From contig UBTF01000003.1 of NCBI GenBank assembly GCA_900468285.1, positions 372,001 to 436,000 on the forward strand: a stretch of 64,000 nt of DNA, written 5' to 3'. The notes under the pieces were generated by a model. The model did no database searches. It was given only the letters and a program-made list of their open reading frames with translations, and had not been told where the DNA came from. Shown piece after piece: positions 16,982 to 25,789 of this stretch (the stretch's first letter is position 1; each line of letters opens with the position of its first letter). This DNA is from Hyphomicrobiales bacterium. Its GTDB lineage: Bacteria; Pseudomonadota; Alphaproteobacteria; Rhizobiales; Rhizobiaceae. Made by a program: the position numbers and the translations under genes.

Positions 16982-19039
16982 ATGAACGATCAAACCACCA
17001 CCACGGCCGAAAAGGCTGTTCCACCTGCCCGCGATCCTCACCTGAGAGAGATGGCCAATTGTATTCGCTTCCTGTCGATGGATGCTGTCGAACAGGCAAA
17101 GAGTGGGCACCCCGGTATGCCCATGGGCATGGCTGATATCGCCACGGTGCTATTCTCAGAATTCCTGACCTTCGATCCCCAGGATCCTTACTGGTTTGAT
17201 CGGGATCGTTTTCTGATTTCGAATGGGCATGGCTCGATGCTGCTATACAGCCTGTTGTACCTCACCGGTTACGAAGACATGACACTGGACGAAATCAGGA
17301 ACTTTCGGCAAATCGAAAGCCGCACAGCCGGGCATCCTGAATATCACCATGCGACAGGGATCGAAACGACGACTGGCCCGCTTGGGCAGGGACTTGCCAA
17401 TTCCGTCGGCTTCGCTTTCGCCGAAAGAATCATGAATGCGTCCTACGGTGATGAGCTGGTGGACCACTTCACTTACGTTTTCCTGGGTGACGGTTGCCTC
17501 ATGGAAGGGATCAGCCAGGAGGCGATCTCGTTTGCTGGGCATCGCAAGCTGGGAAGGCTGATTGCCTTCTTTGACAACAACTCCATTTCCATCGACGGCG
17601 CGACGAGCCTTGCCGAGTCAGATGATCAAACCGCGCGGTTTCGTGCATCCAACTGGCATGTCATCGAAATCGATGGCCATGACACGGATGCGATCCGGGC
17701 TGCCATCATCGAAGCGCAGAAGGTCACCGACAAGCCAACATTGATTTCGTGTCGCACGATCATTGGTTTCGGCTTCCCGACAAGGGCCGGAACGCAGAAA
17801 GCGCACAGCGATGCGCCGGGCGCGCAGGAAATTGAAGGTGCCCGTCGGTTGCTCGATTGGCCATACCCACCCTTCGAAATCCCGCAGGAGCTTCTTGATG
17901 CCTGGCGGGAAATTGGCAAGCGCGGTCAAGACAAAAGAATGGCTTGGCGAAAGCGCGTGGAAGAGAGCACCGGCGAGACAGGTGAAAGCTTCAAGCGTAG
18001 AATGGACGGAGAGTTGCCTGAAGGCTGGCGCGAGGCAATTACCAGCGCGAAAGAAGAACTCTCGAAAAGCGAGAAAGACCTTGCGACGCGTCAGTCGAGC
18101 GGCATCGTTCTCAATCACCTCTATGATGCCATTCCGGAATTGCTGGGTGGATCGGCGGACCTGACGCCATCAAACAACACGAAAGCCAAGAACCAGATCG
18201 AGATTGCCGCCGGTGAGTTTTCGGGGTCTTACGTTCATTACGGCGTCCGCGAGCATGGCATGGCTGCCATAATGAATGGAATTGCCTTGCATGGTGGGTT
18301 GATACCCTATGGCGGCACCTTCCTGACATTCTCGGACTATTGCCGTCCCGCGATCCGGTTGGCCGCCATGATGGAAATCCGCACGATCTTTGTGATGACG
18401 CATGATTCCATCGGGCTTGGTGAAGATGGACCCACGCACCAGCCGATCGAGCATCTGAGCGCGCTTCGTGCCATACCACAACTCGCGGTCTACAGGCCCG
18501 GCGACTCTATCGAAACCGCGGAATGCTGGGAGTCTATCCTCGATACACCGCGACAGGCTGCCCTCATCGCCTTGTCTCGCCAGCCGATGCCGCAGCTGAG
18601 GCGGGGCACCGATAGCGAGAATCTCTCTGCCAAAGGCGGTTATGTGCTTCTGGAAGCGGAGGGCGGAGAGCGTGAGATGACGATCTTCGCTGCGGGATCA
18701 GAGTTGCAGCTTGCGGTAAAAGCCCGCGACACCTTGGAGGCGGAAGGCATACCGACGGCGGTGGTCTCGATGCCGTGCAGGATGCTGTTTGAGAAGCAGG
18801 ATATGGCCTATCAAAACGCCGTGGTCGGCAAAACGCGGGCGCGTGTCGCCGTAGAAGCGGGTGTTCGTGACTCCTGGGATCGATATCTCGGTCTCGATGG
18901 CAAGTTTGTCGGGATGCATCGGTTCGGCGCGTCCGGCAAAATCGACGACGTCTACAAGAAATTCGGGATAACGACCGAGGCGGTCATCTTGGCCGCGCGT
19001 GAATCCATTCTTGCCGCAAAAAGCTCTAAAACTCTATAA
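16982..19039 (+). CDS. tkt: Transketolase
   Basis: About 685 residues, normal for bacterial transketolase. The N-terminus contains AKSGHPGMPMGMADI. The thiamine-diphosphate motif GDGCLMEGISQEA starts at 169 and ends with NNSISIDG. The catalytic Glu481 lies in LGEDGPTHQP. It transfers two-carbon units between ketose and aldose phosphates in the non-oxidative pentose-phosphate pathway. The ATG at 16982 was chosen because GAGGAG at 16969-16974 is ideally spaced; the frame is open further upstream but lacks transketolase-like sequence. It is divergent from gnd-zwf and ends at a strong terminator. Confidence 0.95.
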   Translation: MNDQTTTTAEKAVPPARDPHLREMANCIRFLSMDAVEQAKSGHPGMPMGMADIATVLFSEFLTFDPQDPYWFDRDRFLISNGHGSMLLYSLLYLTGYEDMTLDEIRNFRQIESRTAGHPEYHHATGIETTTGPLGQGLANSVGFAFAERIMNASYGDELVDHFTYVFLGDGCLMEGISQEAISFAGHRKLGRLIAFFDNNSISIDGATSLAESDDQTARFRASNWHVIEIDGHDTDAIRAAIIEAQKVTDKPTLISCRTIIGFGFPTRAGTQKAHSDAPGAQEIEGARRLLDWPYPPFEIPQELLDAWREIGKRGQDKRMAWRKRVEESTGETGESFKRRMDGELPEGWREAITSAKEELSKSEKDLATRQSSGIVLNHLYDAIPELLGGSADLTPSNNTKAKNQIEIAAGEFSGSYVHYGVREHGMAAIMNGIALHGGLIPYGGTFLTFSDYCRPAIRLAAMMEIRTIFVMTHDSIGLGEDGPTHQPIEHLSALRAIPQLAVYRPGDSIETAECWESILDTPRQAALIALSRQPMPQLRRGTDSENLSAKGGYVLLEAEGGEREMTIFAAGSELQLAVKARDTLEAEGIPTAVVSMPCRMLFEKQDMAYQNAVVGKTRARVAVEAGVRDSWDRYLGLDGKFVGMHRFGASGKIDDVYKKFGITTEAVILAARESILAAKSSKTL

Positions 19040-19045
19040 ATCGGC

Positions 19046-19086
19046 AAGTCGCAGGATTTCCGCGAGATGATCCTGCGACTTTTTTC
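19046..19086 (+). terminator. Rho-independent terminator of tkt
   Basis: A perfect 12-bp stem AAGTCGCAGGAT / ATCCTGCGACTT at 19046-19057 and 19070-19081 is followed by a run of T. Confidence 0.93.
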
Positions 19087-19183
19087 ATAAAAAATGAACG
19101 GAAATACAACCTTCCCACGAAGAATATAAGAATTAATAATTGCTACATTATTCAGCGGAGGATATATATATTTGCGGATTCGC

Positions 19184-19209
19184 TATTTCTATATCTTGAT
19201 ACAGAAATA
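19184..19209. promoter_or_regulatory. 26-bp near-palindrome in AT-rich leader of the LuxR-type gene
   Basis: Arms TATTTCT (19184-19190) and AGAAATA (19203-19209) enclose TATC and GATA, symmetric about 19196/19197, with only the positions next to the arms and the centre unpaired. It lies 86 bp before the regulator's ATG within a markedly AT-rich stretch (19087-19290). It could be an autoregulatory operator. Confidence 0.4.
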
Positions 19210-19295
19210 TATAATTTAGTTGTATTGAATGTGGCTTTTCTGGTTCGAGTAGTTTCTTAAATCAATTGAGTCGAAAAGCTTAGGGAAAATCTGGT

Positions 19296-20063
19296 ATGAC
19301 TGTCGAAGTGCCAGTCGAAGAGTTGGCGCAGCTTGATGAGCAAGTTGTCAAAATTCATACAGCCGCTGATATTTGTGAGCTGGTAGAGGCGTTGACCGGA
19401 GCAATCAGGTGGCTCGGTTTTGATGACCTTGCCATTGCCGTCAACAAACGGAATCCATATGATTCGACATTGACGCCCGATATCTGCAGCAGACCGGAGC
19501 CGTTCATCGGCATATATCAGAAGCGGAGACTCTTCGAGAACGATCAATATCTCAAGCGATGCCTGTCCAGCGGCACGCCCAAATGGGCAACGGTAGATGT
19601 GAACCATCCCGAGCCCTTTGTTCGTGAGTTAAGCCATTTTCTTCTGTCGCATAATATTCATTCGGCAGTACATGTTCCTCTGCCAGCAAAGAAAGGCTGC
19701 TCCAGCAGCATGATTGCGACAGCGTCCCGAACAGACGTTCAACGCACTGATATCCTTAATAAGTTGGCAATTCTGGCGCGTGCCGCCATGATGAAGCTGG
19801 AGCTTTTGCGGTCCGTACCCTGCGAACTTGCCGACAAGGAAGAAAGACTTGATCTTCTGACGGCGCAGCAGATTGAAATATTGAAATGGGCCGGTGAGGG
19901 AAAGTCCAACTCGACGATCGCTGTCATCATGGGGCTCAGCAAGGCTGGCGTTGACTACCATTTCCGGGCAATTATTTCGAAGCTTGGCGTTGCCAGCAGA
20001 ACGCAGGCCGTTGCGATCATTGCGCGTCAGAATGATGCCGCGCTGAGGGCCAAGAACGCTTGA
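19296..20063 (+). CDS. LuxR-family transcriptional regulator (autoinducer-binding-like N-terminus), probable LuxR solo
   Basis: 255 residues. The C-terminal LuxR helix-turn-helix spans about 187-244 (LLTAQQIEILKWAGEGKSNS ... GVDYHFRAIISKLGVASRTQ) and keeps the conserved Glu194 and Gly202. Residues 15-170 have the length and pattern of the AHL-binding domain, but several ligand-pocket positions usual in TraR/LuxR are not evident. No luxI-like synthase lies in the window. It therefore looks like an orphan receptor for external or plant signals (inference). Upstream DNA is AT-rich compared with neighbours, which may indicate transfer. A chemoreceptor gene follows on the same strand. Confidence 0.85.
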   Translation: MTVEVPVEELAQLDEQVVKIHTAADICELVEALTGAIRWLGFDDLAIAVNKRNPYDSTLTPDICSRPEPFIGIYQKRRLFENDQYLKRCLSSGTPKWATVDVNHPEPFVRELSHFLLSHNIHSAVHVPLPAKKGCSSSMIATASRTDVQRTDILNKLAILARAAMMKLELLRSVPCELADKEERLDLLTAQQIEILKWAGEGKSNSTIAVIMGLSKAGVDYHFRAIISKLGVASRTQAVAIIARQNDAALRAKNA

Positions 20064-20318
20064 TTGGCAAAGGCACGGCTCTTCGCTAGTTTTACCTTAA
20101 AATCAGTGTGTTGAAAACTGATTAACTGGTTAGTTCACCATCGCATCTTTTCGAATAAATTTGAATCAAATGCTGCACAGGCTTTAGCGGGCCCAGATGG
20201 CCAAGGGTTCACTCCGCTGACATGTGTGCTTTCGGCATCCAATGAATGGGTGCGGCCTCGCAGATGCAATATGGAATGACGCCCCAAAACAGGGCGCGTA
20301 AGATACGGAAATCGCAGA

Positions 20319-22226
20319 ATGCTTCTCGACAATCTTGCCATAAGAACCAAGATACTTGCTGTCGTTGTTCCCCTGTGCCTTGCTGGTCTCGCCTCGACAT
20401 CTTACGTCTCGAAGCAGATGAAGGATGTTGGATACGTTTACTCCGACTTCATCGAAGTTGATACGACGGCGTCGGTCGATATGGCCCGCGCGAGTCGAAG
20501 CCTCTCTTCCACCGCTTATGCCGCCTATCAGATCATGGCCTATGAGGTTGGCACAGACGGTTTTGAAGCGGCCACCAAGCTTTACGACAGTTCGAAAAAA
20601 GCCTTACGCCGTCGCCTCGCTGAAGCTGCTGGAAAAATTCCTTCGGAGGCAGCTTTCGTCAGTGCCGTATCGAACGAAGCTGAAGAAATAATCGCCATTA
20701 CGGAAAAGGCAGTCGAATTTGGCAGCAAGGATGACAACAAGAGCGCCCTTGCACAGCTCGCCCTCGCAGATGCCAAAATCGTTCCGCTGGGAGATAAGCT
20801 TGTGGCGTTTAACGAACGTCGTGCAGCTCTATTGGCGGCAGAGAACAAAAAGCTTGGCGAACAAGTGAATGCGACAATTCTGTTCACACTGACGACGGTC
20901 GGTATCGTCTTCTTACTCGGAATCATCGTCGCGCTTTTCGTGGTTGCCAAAGGGGTAACGACGCCCATTGCAAGTTTGCTGAACAGAATGGCTTCGCTGG
21001 CATCAGGCGAAACAGAAGACCCGATCGATGGCGTGGAACGCAGGGATGAGATCGGGCGAATGGCTGCTGCTGTGCAGGTGTTCCGTGAAAATGCGCAGGA
21101 GCGTCAGCGTCTTGAGCGTGAAACGGAAGACAATCGCAGCATGAGCGAAAAAGAACGTGCCGCGCGTGAGGCTCAAGCTGCGAAAGACGCCTCGGACGTG
21201 AAATTTGCAGTCGACAATCTCGCCGAAGGCCTTGCAAAACTGTCCGAGGGCGATGTTTCCTATCGCATCCAACAGCCCTTTGTCGCTGCACTGGACACCG
21301 TAAGACAGGATTTCAACAATTCGGCTGAAAAACTGCAGGTCGCTCTCGGCCAGGTCTCTGAAAATGCCCGCGCGATTGATGCTGGTGCAAACGAAATCCG
21401 CTCGGCTGCCGATGATCTCGCCAAGAGGACGGAACAGCAGGCTGCTGCCGTTGAGCAGACCGCTGCGGCATTGGAAGAAATAACGACGACGGTTCGCGAC
21501 TCCACAAAGCGGGCACATGAAGCGGGGGACCTTGTCTCGCGTGCCAAATCCGGTGCCGAAAAATCCGGTGAGGTCGTCCGTCGGGCAGTGATGGCGATGG
21601 AGAAGATCGAAAGGTCATCGGCAGAGATTGCCAACATCATCGGCGTTATCGATGAAATCGCATTCCAGACCAACCTGCTGGCATTGAACGCAGGCGTTGA
21701 AGCAGCGCGTGCGGGTGAAGCAGGAAAGGGCTTTGCGGTCGTGGCCCAGGAAGTGCGAGAGCTCGCGCAGAGATCGGCAAAGGCTGCCAAAGAAATCAAG
21801 GCGCTGATCACAACCTCCAATGAACAGGTTCAGGAAGGTGTTGAGCTCGTCGGTGAAACGGGCGAGGCGCTGGAGATGATCGTCAGCGAGGTCCAGGAAA
21901 TAAATCGTCACGTGTCGGCCATCGTTGAAGCCGCTCAGGAACAGTCATCAGGCCTTCAGCAGATCAATACGGCGGTCAATCAGATGGACCAGGATACGCA
22001 GAAGAATGCGGCGATGGTCGAGGAGTCGACAGCGGCCAGCCACACATTGGCCGGCGAAGTAGCTGCACTCAATCATCTTCTGGCGCAATTCAAACTGTCG
22101 GATCAGAAAGCCGTAGCAAGCTCGGCAAAACCAGCCGCACCGTCGCCCGCCCGCGCCTTGGGTCGCAAGTTGGCAACGGCTTTCTCAGGAAATGCAGCAC
22201 TCAAGGCGGACTGGGAAGAGTTCTGA
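20319..22226 (+). CDS. Methyl-accepting chemotaxis protein
   Basis: 635 residues. Transmembrane helix 1 is at about 11-29 and helix 2 at about 185-210; between them lies a helical, four-helix-bundle-like sensor of about 150 residues. A HAMP domain follows (211-264) and a second HAMP-like segment near 300-350. The signalling domain contains the conserved hairpin tip [20 protein letters not shown] at about 445-465. The C-terminus ends in DWEEF after a flexible linker, the kind of pentapeptide that tethers CheR/CheB (E. coli NWETF). No che genes are adjacent. The ligand is unknown. Confidence 0.93.
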   Translation: MLLDNLAIRTKILAVVVPLCLAGLASTSYVSKQMKDVGYVYSDFIEVDTTASVDMARASRSLSSTAYAAYQIMAYEVGTDGFEAATKLYDSSKKALRRRLAEAAGKIPSEAAFVSAVSNEAEEIIAITEKAVEFGSKDDNKSALAQLALADAKIVPLGDKLVAFNERRAALLAAENKKLGEQVNATILFTLTTVGIVFLLGIIVALFVVAKGVTTPIASLLNRMASLASGETEDPIDGVERRDEIGRMAAAVQVFRENAQERQRLERETEDNRSMSEKERAAREAQAAKDASDVKFAVDNLAEGLAKLSEGDVSYRIQQPFVAALDTVRQDFNNSAEKLQVALGQVSENARAIDAGANEIRSAADDLAKRTEQQAAAVEQTAAALEEITTTVRDSTKRAHEAGDLVSRAKSGAEKSGEVVRRAVMAMEKIERSSAEIANIIGVIDEIAFQTNLLALNAGVEAARAGEAGKGFAVVAQEVRELAQRSAKAAKEIKALITTSNEQVQEGVELVGETGEALEMIVSEVQEINRHVSAIVEAAQEQSSGLQQINTAVNQMDQDTQKNAAMVEESTAASHTLAGEVAALNHLLAQFKLSDQKAVASSAKPAAPSPARALGRKLATAFSGNAALKADWEEF

Positions 22227-22261
22227 TTGTCGAGGGGTGATCGGGTGAGGGTTTAAAGTTT

Positions 22262-22315
22262 CCGTCTGGTTTCGACCGGACGGGGCAGCTCGGCGGGACC
22301 TGTGGGGGCAGGTCT
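22262..22315. other. Two hairpins between the convergent chemoreceptor and mpg genes
   Basis: A 9-bp stem with a TTCG tetraloop (22262-22270 / 22275-22283) and a second hairpin GACCTG / CAGGTC (about 22298-22315) lie in the 146-bp convergent gap. Neither has a proper T run. They may mark 3' ends of the two transcripts without being classical terminators. Confidence 0.4.
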
Positions 22316-22372
22316 CGTCGAGTTTGCCATTTCAGCATTCGGAATATGCCCAGGAATGTTATTCCTGATAGG

Positions 22373-22960
22373 TCAGGGTGAGGTCTGAAACCTCCGGCTG
22401 AGGAAGCGTGAACCAAGAAGGCCGAAACGCCAGGGATAATCGGCAGCCTTCGATATGCCGATACGCGGGCCGTTGACCACAGAAACGCCTGTCATCCCTG
22501 ATCTCACAAATGCGGTTTCTCCCGACAAGGATGTGCCATCCGCCTCACTCGTTATTCCCATGGCCTGCGCCAACTTGCCCGGACCGGAGCAGAGATTTGT
22601 GAGGTTTTCACTGTTTCGGCGCATCTTCATCAAGTCCAGGCCCATCGTCGGCTCGACCGCTCGTATTAAGACCGCCGATCCCGGTGTGCAGACCACGTTC
22701 GCGCACCAGTGCAGCCCATAGGAGCGGTAGACATAGAGATGACCGGCTGGGCCGAACATGGTCCTGTTGCGCGTGGTCGGGCCGTTGAAGCTGTGCGAGG
22801 CAGGATCGTCCGATCGGTAAGCCTCCGTTTCAACGATTATGCCGCCCGTGTTGTTGAAAACAAACTCGCAGCCGATCAGCGCTTCGGCAACGGTCACGGC
22901 ATCTCGGGAATAAAAGCTGTCTGGAAGGATCATTGGGAAAGGGCTTTTTACTGGAACCAC
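22373..22960 (-). CDS. mpg: 3-methyladenine DNA glycosylase (AAG/Mpg family)
   Basis: About 195 residues. The family core is clear: ETEAYRSDDPASHSF with the catalytic Glu, NRTMFGPAGHLYVYRSYGLH, and the C-terminal GPRIGISKAADYPWRF. It excises alkylated purines as the first step of base excision repair. The frame opens with GTG at 22960; an ATG at 22933 (MILPDSF) is equally possible, and neither has a good ribosome-binding site. It is divergent from an SDR gene across a short region and convergent with the chemoreceptor gene. Confidence 0.92.
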   Translation of the reverse strand: MVPVKSPFPMILPDSFYSRDAVTVAEALIGCEFVFNNTGGIIVETEAYRSDDPASHSFNGPTTRNRTMFGPAGHLYVYRSYGLHWCANVVCTPGSAVLIRAVEPTMGLDLMKMRRNSENLTNLCSGPGKLAQAMGITSEADGTSLSGETAFVRSGMTGVSVVNGPRIGISKAADYPWRFGLLGSRFLSRRFQTSP

Positions 22961-22977
22961 GCTCGGTGTGCGCTGTT
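22953..22977 (+). promoter_or_regulatory. Possible sigma-EcfG promoter for the SDR gene (one mismatch)
   Basis: GGAAC at 22953-22957, a 16-bp spacer, then TGTT at 22974-22977, one base from CGTT. It lies 63 bp before the SDR start. Confidence 0.3.
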
Positions 22978-23040
22978 CTCATTTCAAGATGTGTACTGAT
23001 TGCGCCAGAAACGCAATGTCCAACAGGAAGGGAATGAAGC

Positions 23041-23817
23041 ATGGGGTCTGCAAAGGTAGCGCTGGTTACGGGTGCCGGGTCGGGAATAGGAAGGGCTGCA
23101 GCCCTGGCGCTGGCGAAAGACGGATATGCCATCGGCGCCGTTGGCAGAACGAAGGATGAGCTTGATAAGGTCGTGGCAGAAATCAAGGCCGCAGGCTTTG
23201 AGGCCTGCACCCTGGTCGCAGATGTTTCGCAAGAAGATGAGATCGGCAATGCAATCTCTCAACTGGTAGAGCTCTACGGTGGCCTCAACGTGGTTGTCGC
23301 CAATGCAGGAGTAAACGGTGTCTGGGCGCCAATTGAAGATTTGAAGCCTGACGAATGGGACCAGACCATCAACATCAATCTGCGTGGCACATATCTGACC
23401 ATCCATAAATCGGTGCCCCACATGAAGGCCTCAGGCGGTGCGATCGTCATCGTTTCATCCATCAACGGAACACGAACCTTCACCTCTCCCGGTGCAACTG
23501 CCTATTCGGTAACGAAGGCCGGGCAACTGGCAATGGCACAACAGCTGGCGCTCGAACTGGCGCGCTACGCCATCCGGGTCAACGCCGTTTGTCCCGGCGC
23601 GATCGATACCGAAATAGATGACAACACGCGTATCCGGTCGCAAAAGGAAACGGCTATCCCTGTGAAGTGGCCCGAAGGAACGATTCCTCTTTCTGACGGT
23701 CGTCCGGGAACGAGCGAGGATGTTGCTGATCTGATTGCGTTTCTGGCAAGCGACAAATCCCGGCATATTACCGGCACGCCGGTGTGGATCGACGGAGGGC
23801 AGGGGCTGCTCGTCTGA
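23041..23817 (+). CDS. Short-chain dehydrogenase/reductase
   Basis: 258 residues of classical SDR fold. The cofactor motif GAGSGIG lies near 10-16, NAG near 88, the catalytic Ser in SSINGT near 140, and the YSVTK pair (Tyr, Lys) at about 155-159. The C-terminus GTPVWIDGGQGL is the usual SDR end. It is a cytoplasmic NAD(P)-dependent oxidoreductase of unknown substrate. The start has AGGAAGGGA upstream. A near-consensus EcfG site upstream hints at stress induction (weak). Confidence 0.88.
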   Translation: MGSAKVALVTGAGSGIGRAAALALAKDGYAIGAVGRTKDELDKVVAEIKAAGFEACTLVADVSQEDEIGNAISQLVELYGGLNVVVANAGVNGVWAPIEDLKPDEWDQTININLRGTYLTIHKSVPHMKASGGAIVIVSSINGTRTFTSPGATAYSVTKAGQLAMAQQLALELARYAIRVNAVCPGAIDTEIDDNTRIRSQKETAIPVKWPEGTIPLSDGRPGTSEDVADLIAFLASDKSRHITGTPVWIDGGQGLLV

Positions 23818-23843
23818 TCACTCACTTTGTTGTGTATCTATGA

Positions 23844-23859
23844 TTAACGAGGCTTTAAC
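23844..23859 (+). promoter_or_regulatory. CtrA-type box TTAA-N7-TTAAC
   Basis: TTAA at 23844-23847 and TTAAC at 23855-23859 are separated by exactly 7 bp. This is the full-length consensus for the alphaproteobacterial cell-cycle regulator CtrA. It lies about 95 bp upstream of the envelope lipoprotein gene starting at 23953. Confidence 0.5.
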
Positions 23860-23952
23860 GTAAATTCACGACCCTTATCCCTCAAGAGTTGCCGTTTTGC
23901 GGTCAACTTCTCCATGTAGGGCTTCGCTTACGGTGGCGGGTAAGGCGTTTTG

Positions 23953-25008
23953 ATGAGCAGTGTGAAAAATTTGCGGGCAGGACCTGAGGGACTGCGGGGT
24001 TTGATCCATGGTTCGGTAAAGGCAGCAAGTGTTGCGGCGATCTGTGCCGTGCTTGCGGCGTGCACCTCGATGGGCCTCGACAGCGCCGATCGTGCTCCGC
24101 CAAAGCTGTCATCCAAAATTGCTGCATCCATGTCAGCGAAGGGAATGAAGCCTGAAAGCCCGGTTCTTGTCCGCATTTTCAAACAGGAAAGCGAACTCGA
24201 GGTCTGGAAAGTGGACAAGTCGGGGCAGTACGCTCTGTTCAAGACCTATCCCATGTGCAGATGGTCGGGAAAGCTGGGCCCCAAGACGAAAAGCGGCGAC
24301 CGTCAGGCACCGGAAGGCTTCTACCATGTCTCATCTGGAATGCTGAACCCGAATTCACAATATTATGTTTCCTTCAATCTCGGCTATCCTAACCGGCTGG
24401 AATCGGCTCTCGGCTACACGGGCGAGGCCCTTATGGTGCATGGTGCCTGCTCGTCTTCTGGCTGTTATGCCATGACGGACCAGCAGGTTGGCGAAATCTA
24501 CGCCATTGTCGACAGGGCACTGAAGGGCGGACAGAACCAGTTTCAGGTTCAGGCCTATCCGTTCCGTATGACCGCGCGCAACATGGCAGCATACAAGAGC
24601 GATCCGAACTTTGGCTTCTGGAAGACCCTCAAGGAAGGCTATGACTATTTCGAGCTGACAAGGCGCCAGCCGAAGGTTTCCGTTTGCGGTAAGCGCTATG
24701 TGTTCAACACGGAATTTTCTGGCGGAGAGCCATCCGATCCGCTGGCAAGCTGCCCGCCGGCGGTCAGCCAGCCGGAGCCGGAAGTCGCCGCAAAGCTCAA
24801 CGCTGAACAGCAGAAGCTCGCAGCAGCACTCGGTGGCGGAACTTCCAGCGCGGTCAATGCTTATGTCGACGGCGGAATGCATCCAAGTTTTCGTGCCATC
24901 CTGAAAAATGATGGTCCAAAAAGCATGGCAGCGAAGGTTTCCGGCACGAAATACCCAATCAGCCGCCCGGAAGCGGCACTCGCGGACCCGTTTGCGGGCT
25001 CGAGATGA
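23953..25008 (+). CDS. L,D-transpeptidase/amidase-like lipoprotein (YafK/DpaA family)
   Basis: About 351 residues. A signal helix ends in the lipobox VLAAC with the lipidated Cys37. The YkuD-like catalytic motif is VHGACSSSGCYAM with His163 and Cys171, followed by VGEIYAIV. This pattern (HG..SS.GC) and the WSGKLGPKTKSGDRQAPEGF region are those of YafK-type proteins, which act on peptidoglycan cross-links or on peptidoglycan-bound proteins. The ATG at 23953 is preferred over the TTG at 23950. It lies 21 bp before a second L,D-transpeptidase gene, and a CtrA-type box precedes it. Exact reaction uncertain. Confidence 0.85.
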   Translation: MSSVKNLRAGPEGLRGLIHGSVKAASVAAICAVLAACTSMGLDSADRAPPKLSSKIAASMSAKGMKPESPVLVRIFKQESELEVWKVDKSGQYALFKTYPMCRWSGKLGPKTKSGDRQAPEGFYHVSSGMLNPNSQYYVSFNLGYPNRLESALGYTGEALMVHGACSSSGCYAMTDQQVGEIYAIVDRALKGGQNQFQVQAYPFRMTARNMAAYKSDPNFGFWKTLKEGYDYFELTRRQPKVSVCGKRYVFNTEFSGGEPSDPLASCPPAVSQPEPEVAAKLNAEQQKLAAALGGGTSSAVNAYVDGGMHPSFRAILKNDGPKSMAAKVSGTKYPISRPEAALADPFAGSR

Positions 25009-25029
25009 TCTATTTGACGAGGACAATAT

Positions 25030-25776
25030 TTGAAAATGCTTGATTCGACCCGTCGGTCTTTCCTTTTGGGTTCGGGAGGTCTGGCTTTGTCGGCGCTTGC
25101 CGGATGTAACACCACGCAGCGCGAGGTGGTGCAGAGTGCAAGACCCGTAGCCGATCCTTTCTATGCTGAGATCTACGGTCCAAAACCGGACGAGATGTTT
25201 CCGCTTCCTGCCATTCCCTACGAAAAGATCGATCGCCGCTTCTACCGGCAGATGGTGGACAATCCGACTGGCGAGCGTCCCGGCACCATTGTTGTCGATA
25301 CCGCCAATCACTTCCTCTATTTGACCTATGAGGGCAATCAGGCAATGCGCTATGGTGTGGGCCTGGGCCGCGCCGGGTTCGAATGGGCGGGCAGGGGCGT
25401 CATTCAATACAAGCGGCAATGGCCACGCTGGACGCCGCCTGACGAGATGATTGCCCGTCAGCCGGAGCTTCAACCCTACAGTGCTGCCAATGGCGGCATG
25501 GCGCCTGGGCTGATGAACCCGCTTGGTGCCCGCGCTCTTTATATCTTCAAGGATGGTCGCGATACGATCTACCGGCTGCACGGTTCGCCGGAATGGTGGA
25601 CGATTGGAAAATCGGTATCATCCGGCTGTGTGAGACTGATGAACCAGGACATCATCGACCTCTACAATCGTGTGCCCGATGGCACGCCGATCGTCGTCAT
25701 GTCCGGTGCCGCTGCGGCTCCGCAAATGGTCATGGCGCCAGCCGCTTCCGTGGGCCCAGGCCCGGATTATTACTAG
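25030..25776 (+). CDS. L,D-transpeptidase (YkuD/ErfK family), Tat-type lipoprotein
   Basis: About 248 residues. The N-terminus has a twin-arginine motif, STRRSFLLG, followed by ALAGC, so it looks like a lipoprotein exported by Tat. The YkuD domain has the catalytic set HGSPEWWTIGKSVSSGCVRL with His184, Cys200 and Arg202. It should form 3-3 cross-links or anchor proteins to peptidoglycan in the periplasm. TTG 25030 is favoured by GAGGA six bases upstream; ATG 25036 is an alternative. It is operonic with the preceding YafK-like gene and converges with the signalling operon. Confidence 0.9.
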   Translation: MKMLDSTRRSFLLGSGGLALSALAGCNTTQREVVQSARPVADPFYAEIYGPKPDEMFPLPAIPYEKIDRRFYRQMVDNPTGERPGTIVVDTANHFLYLTYEGNQAMRYGVGLGRAGFEWAGRGVIQYKRQWPRWTPPDEMIARQPELQPYSAANGGMAPGLMNPLGARALYIFKDGRDTIYRLHGSPEWWTIGKSVSSGCVRLMNQDIIDLYNRVPDGTPIVVMSGAAAAPQMVMAPAASVGPGPDYY

Positions 25777-25789
25777 GATCTGACAGGGA

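Noticed and set aside
24355-25581. A 408-codon minus-strand frame
   Set aside because: Antisense to the two L,D-transpeptidase-like genes; no recognisable domain and no ribosome-binding site.
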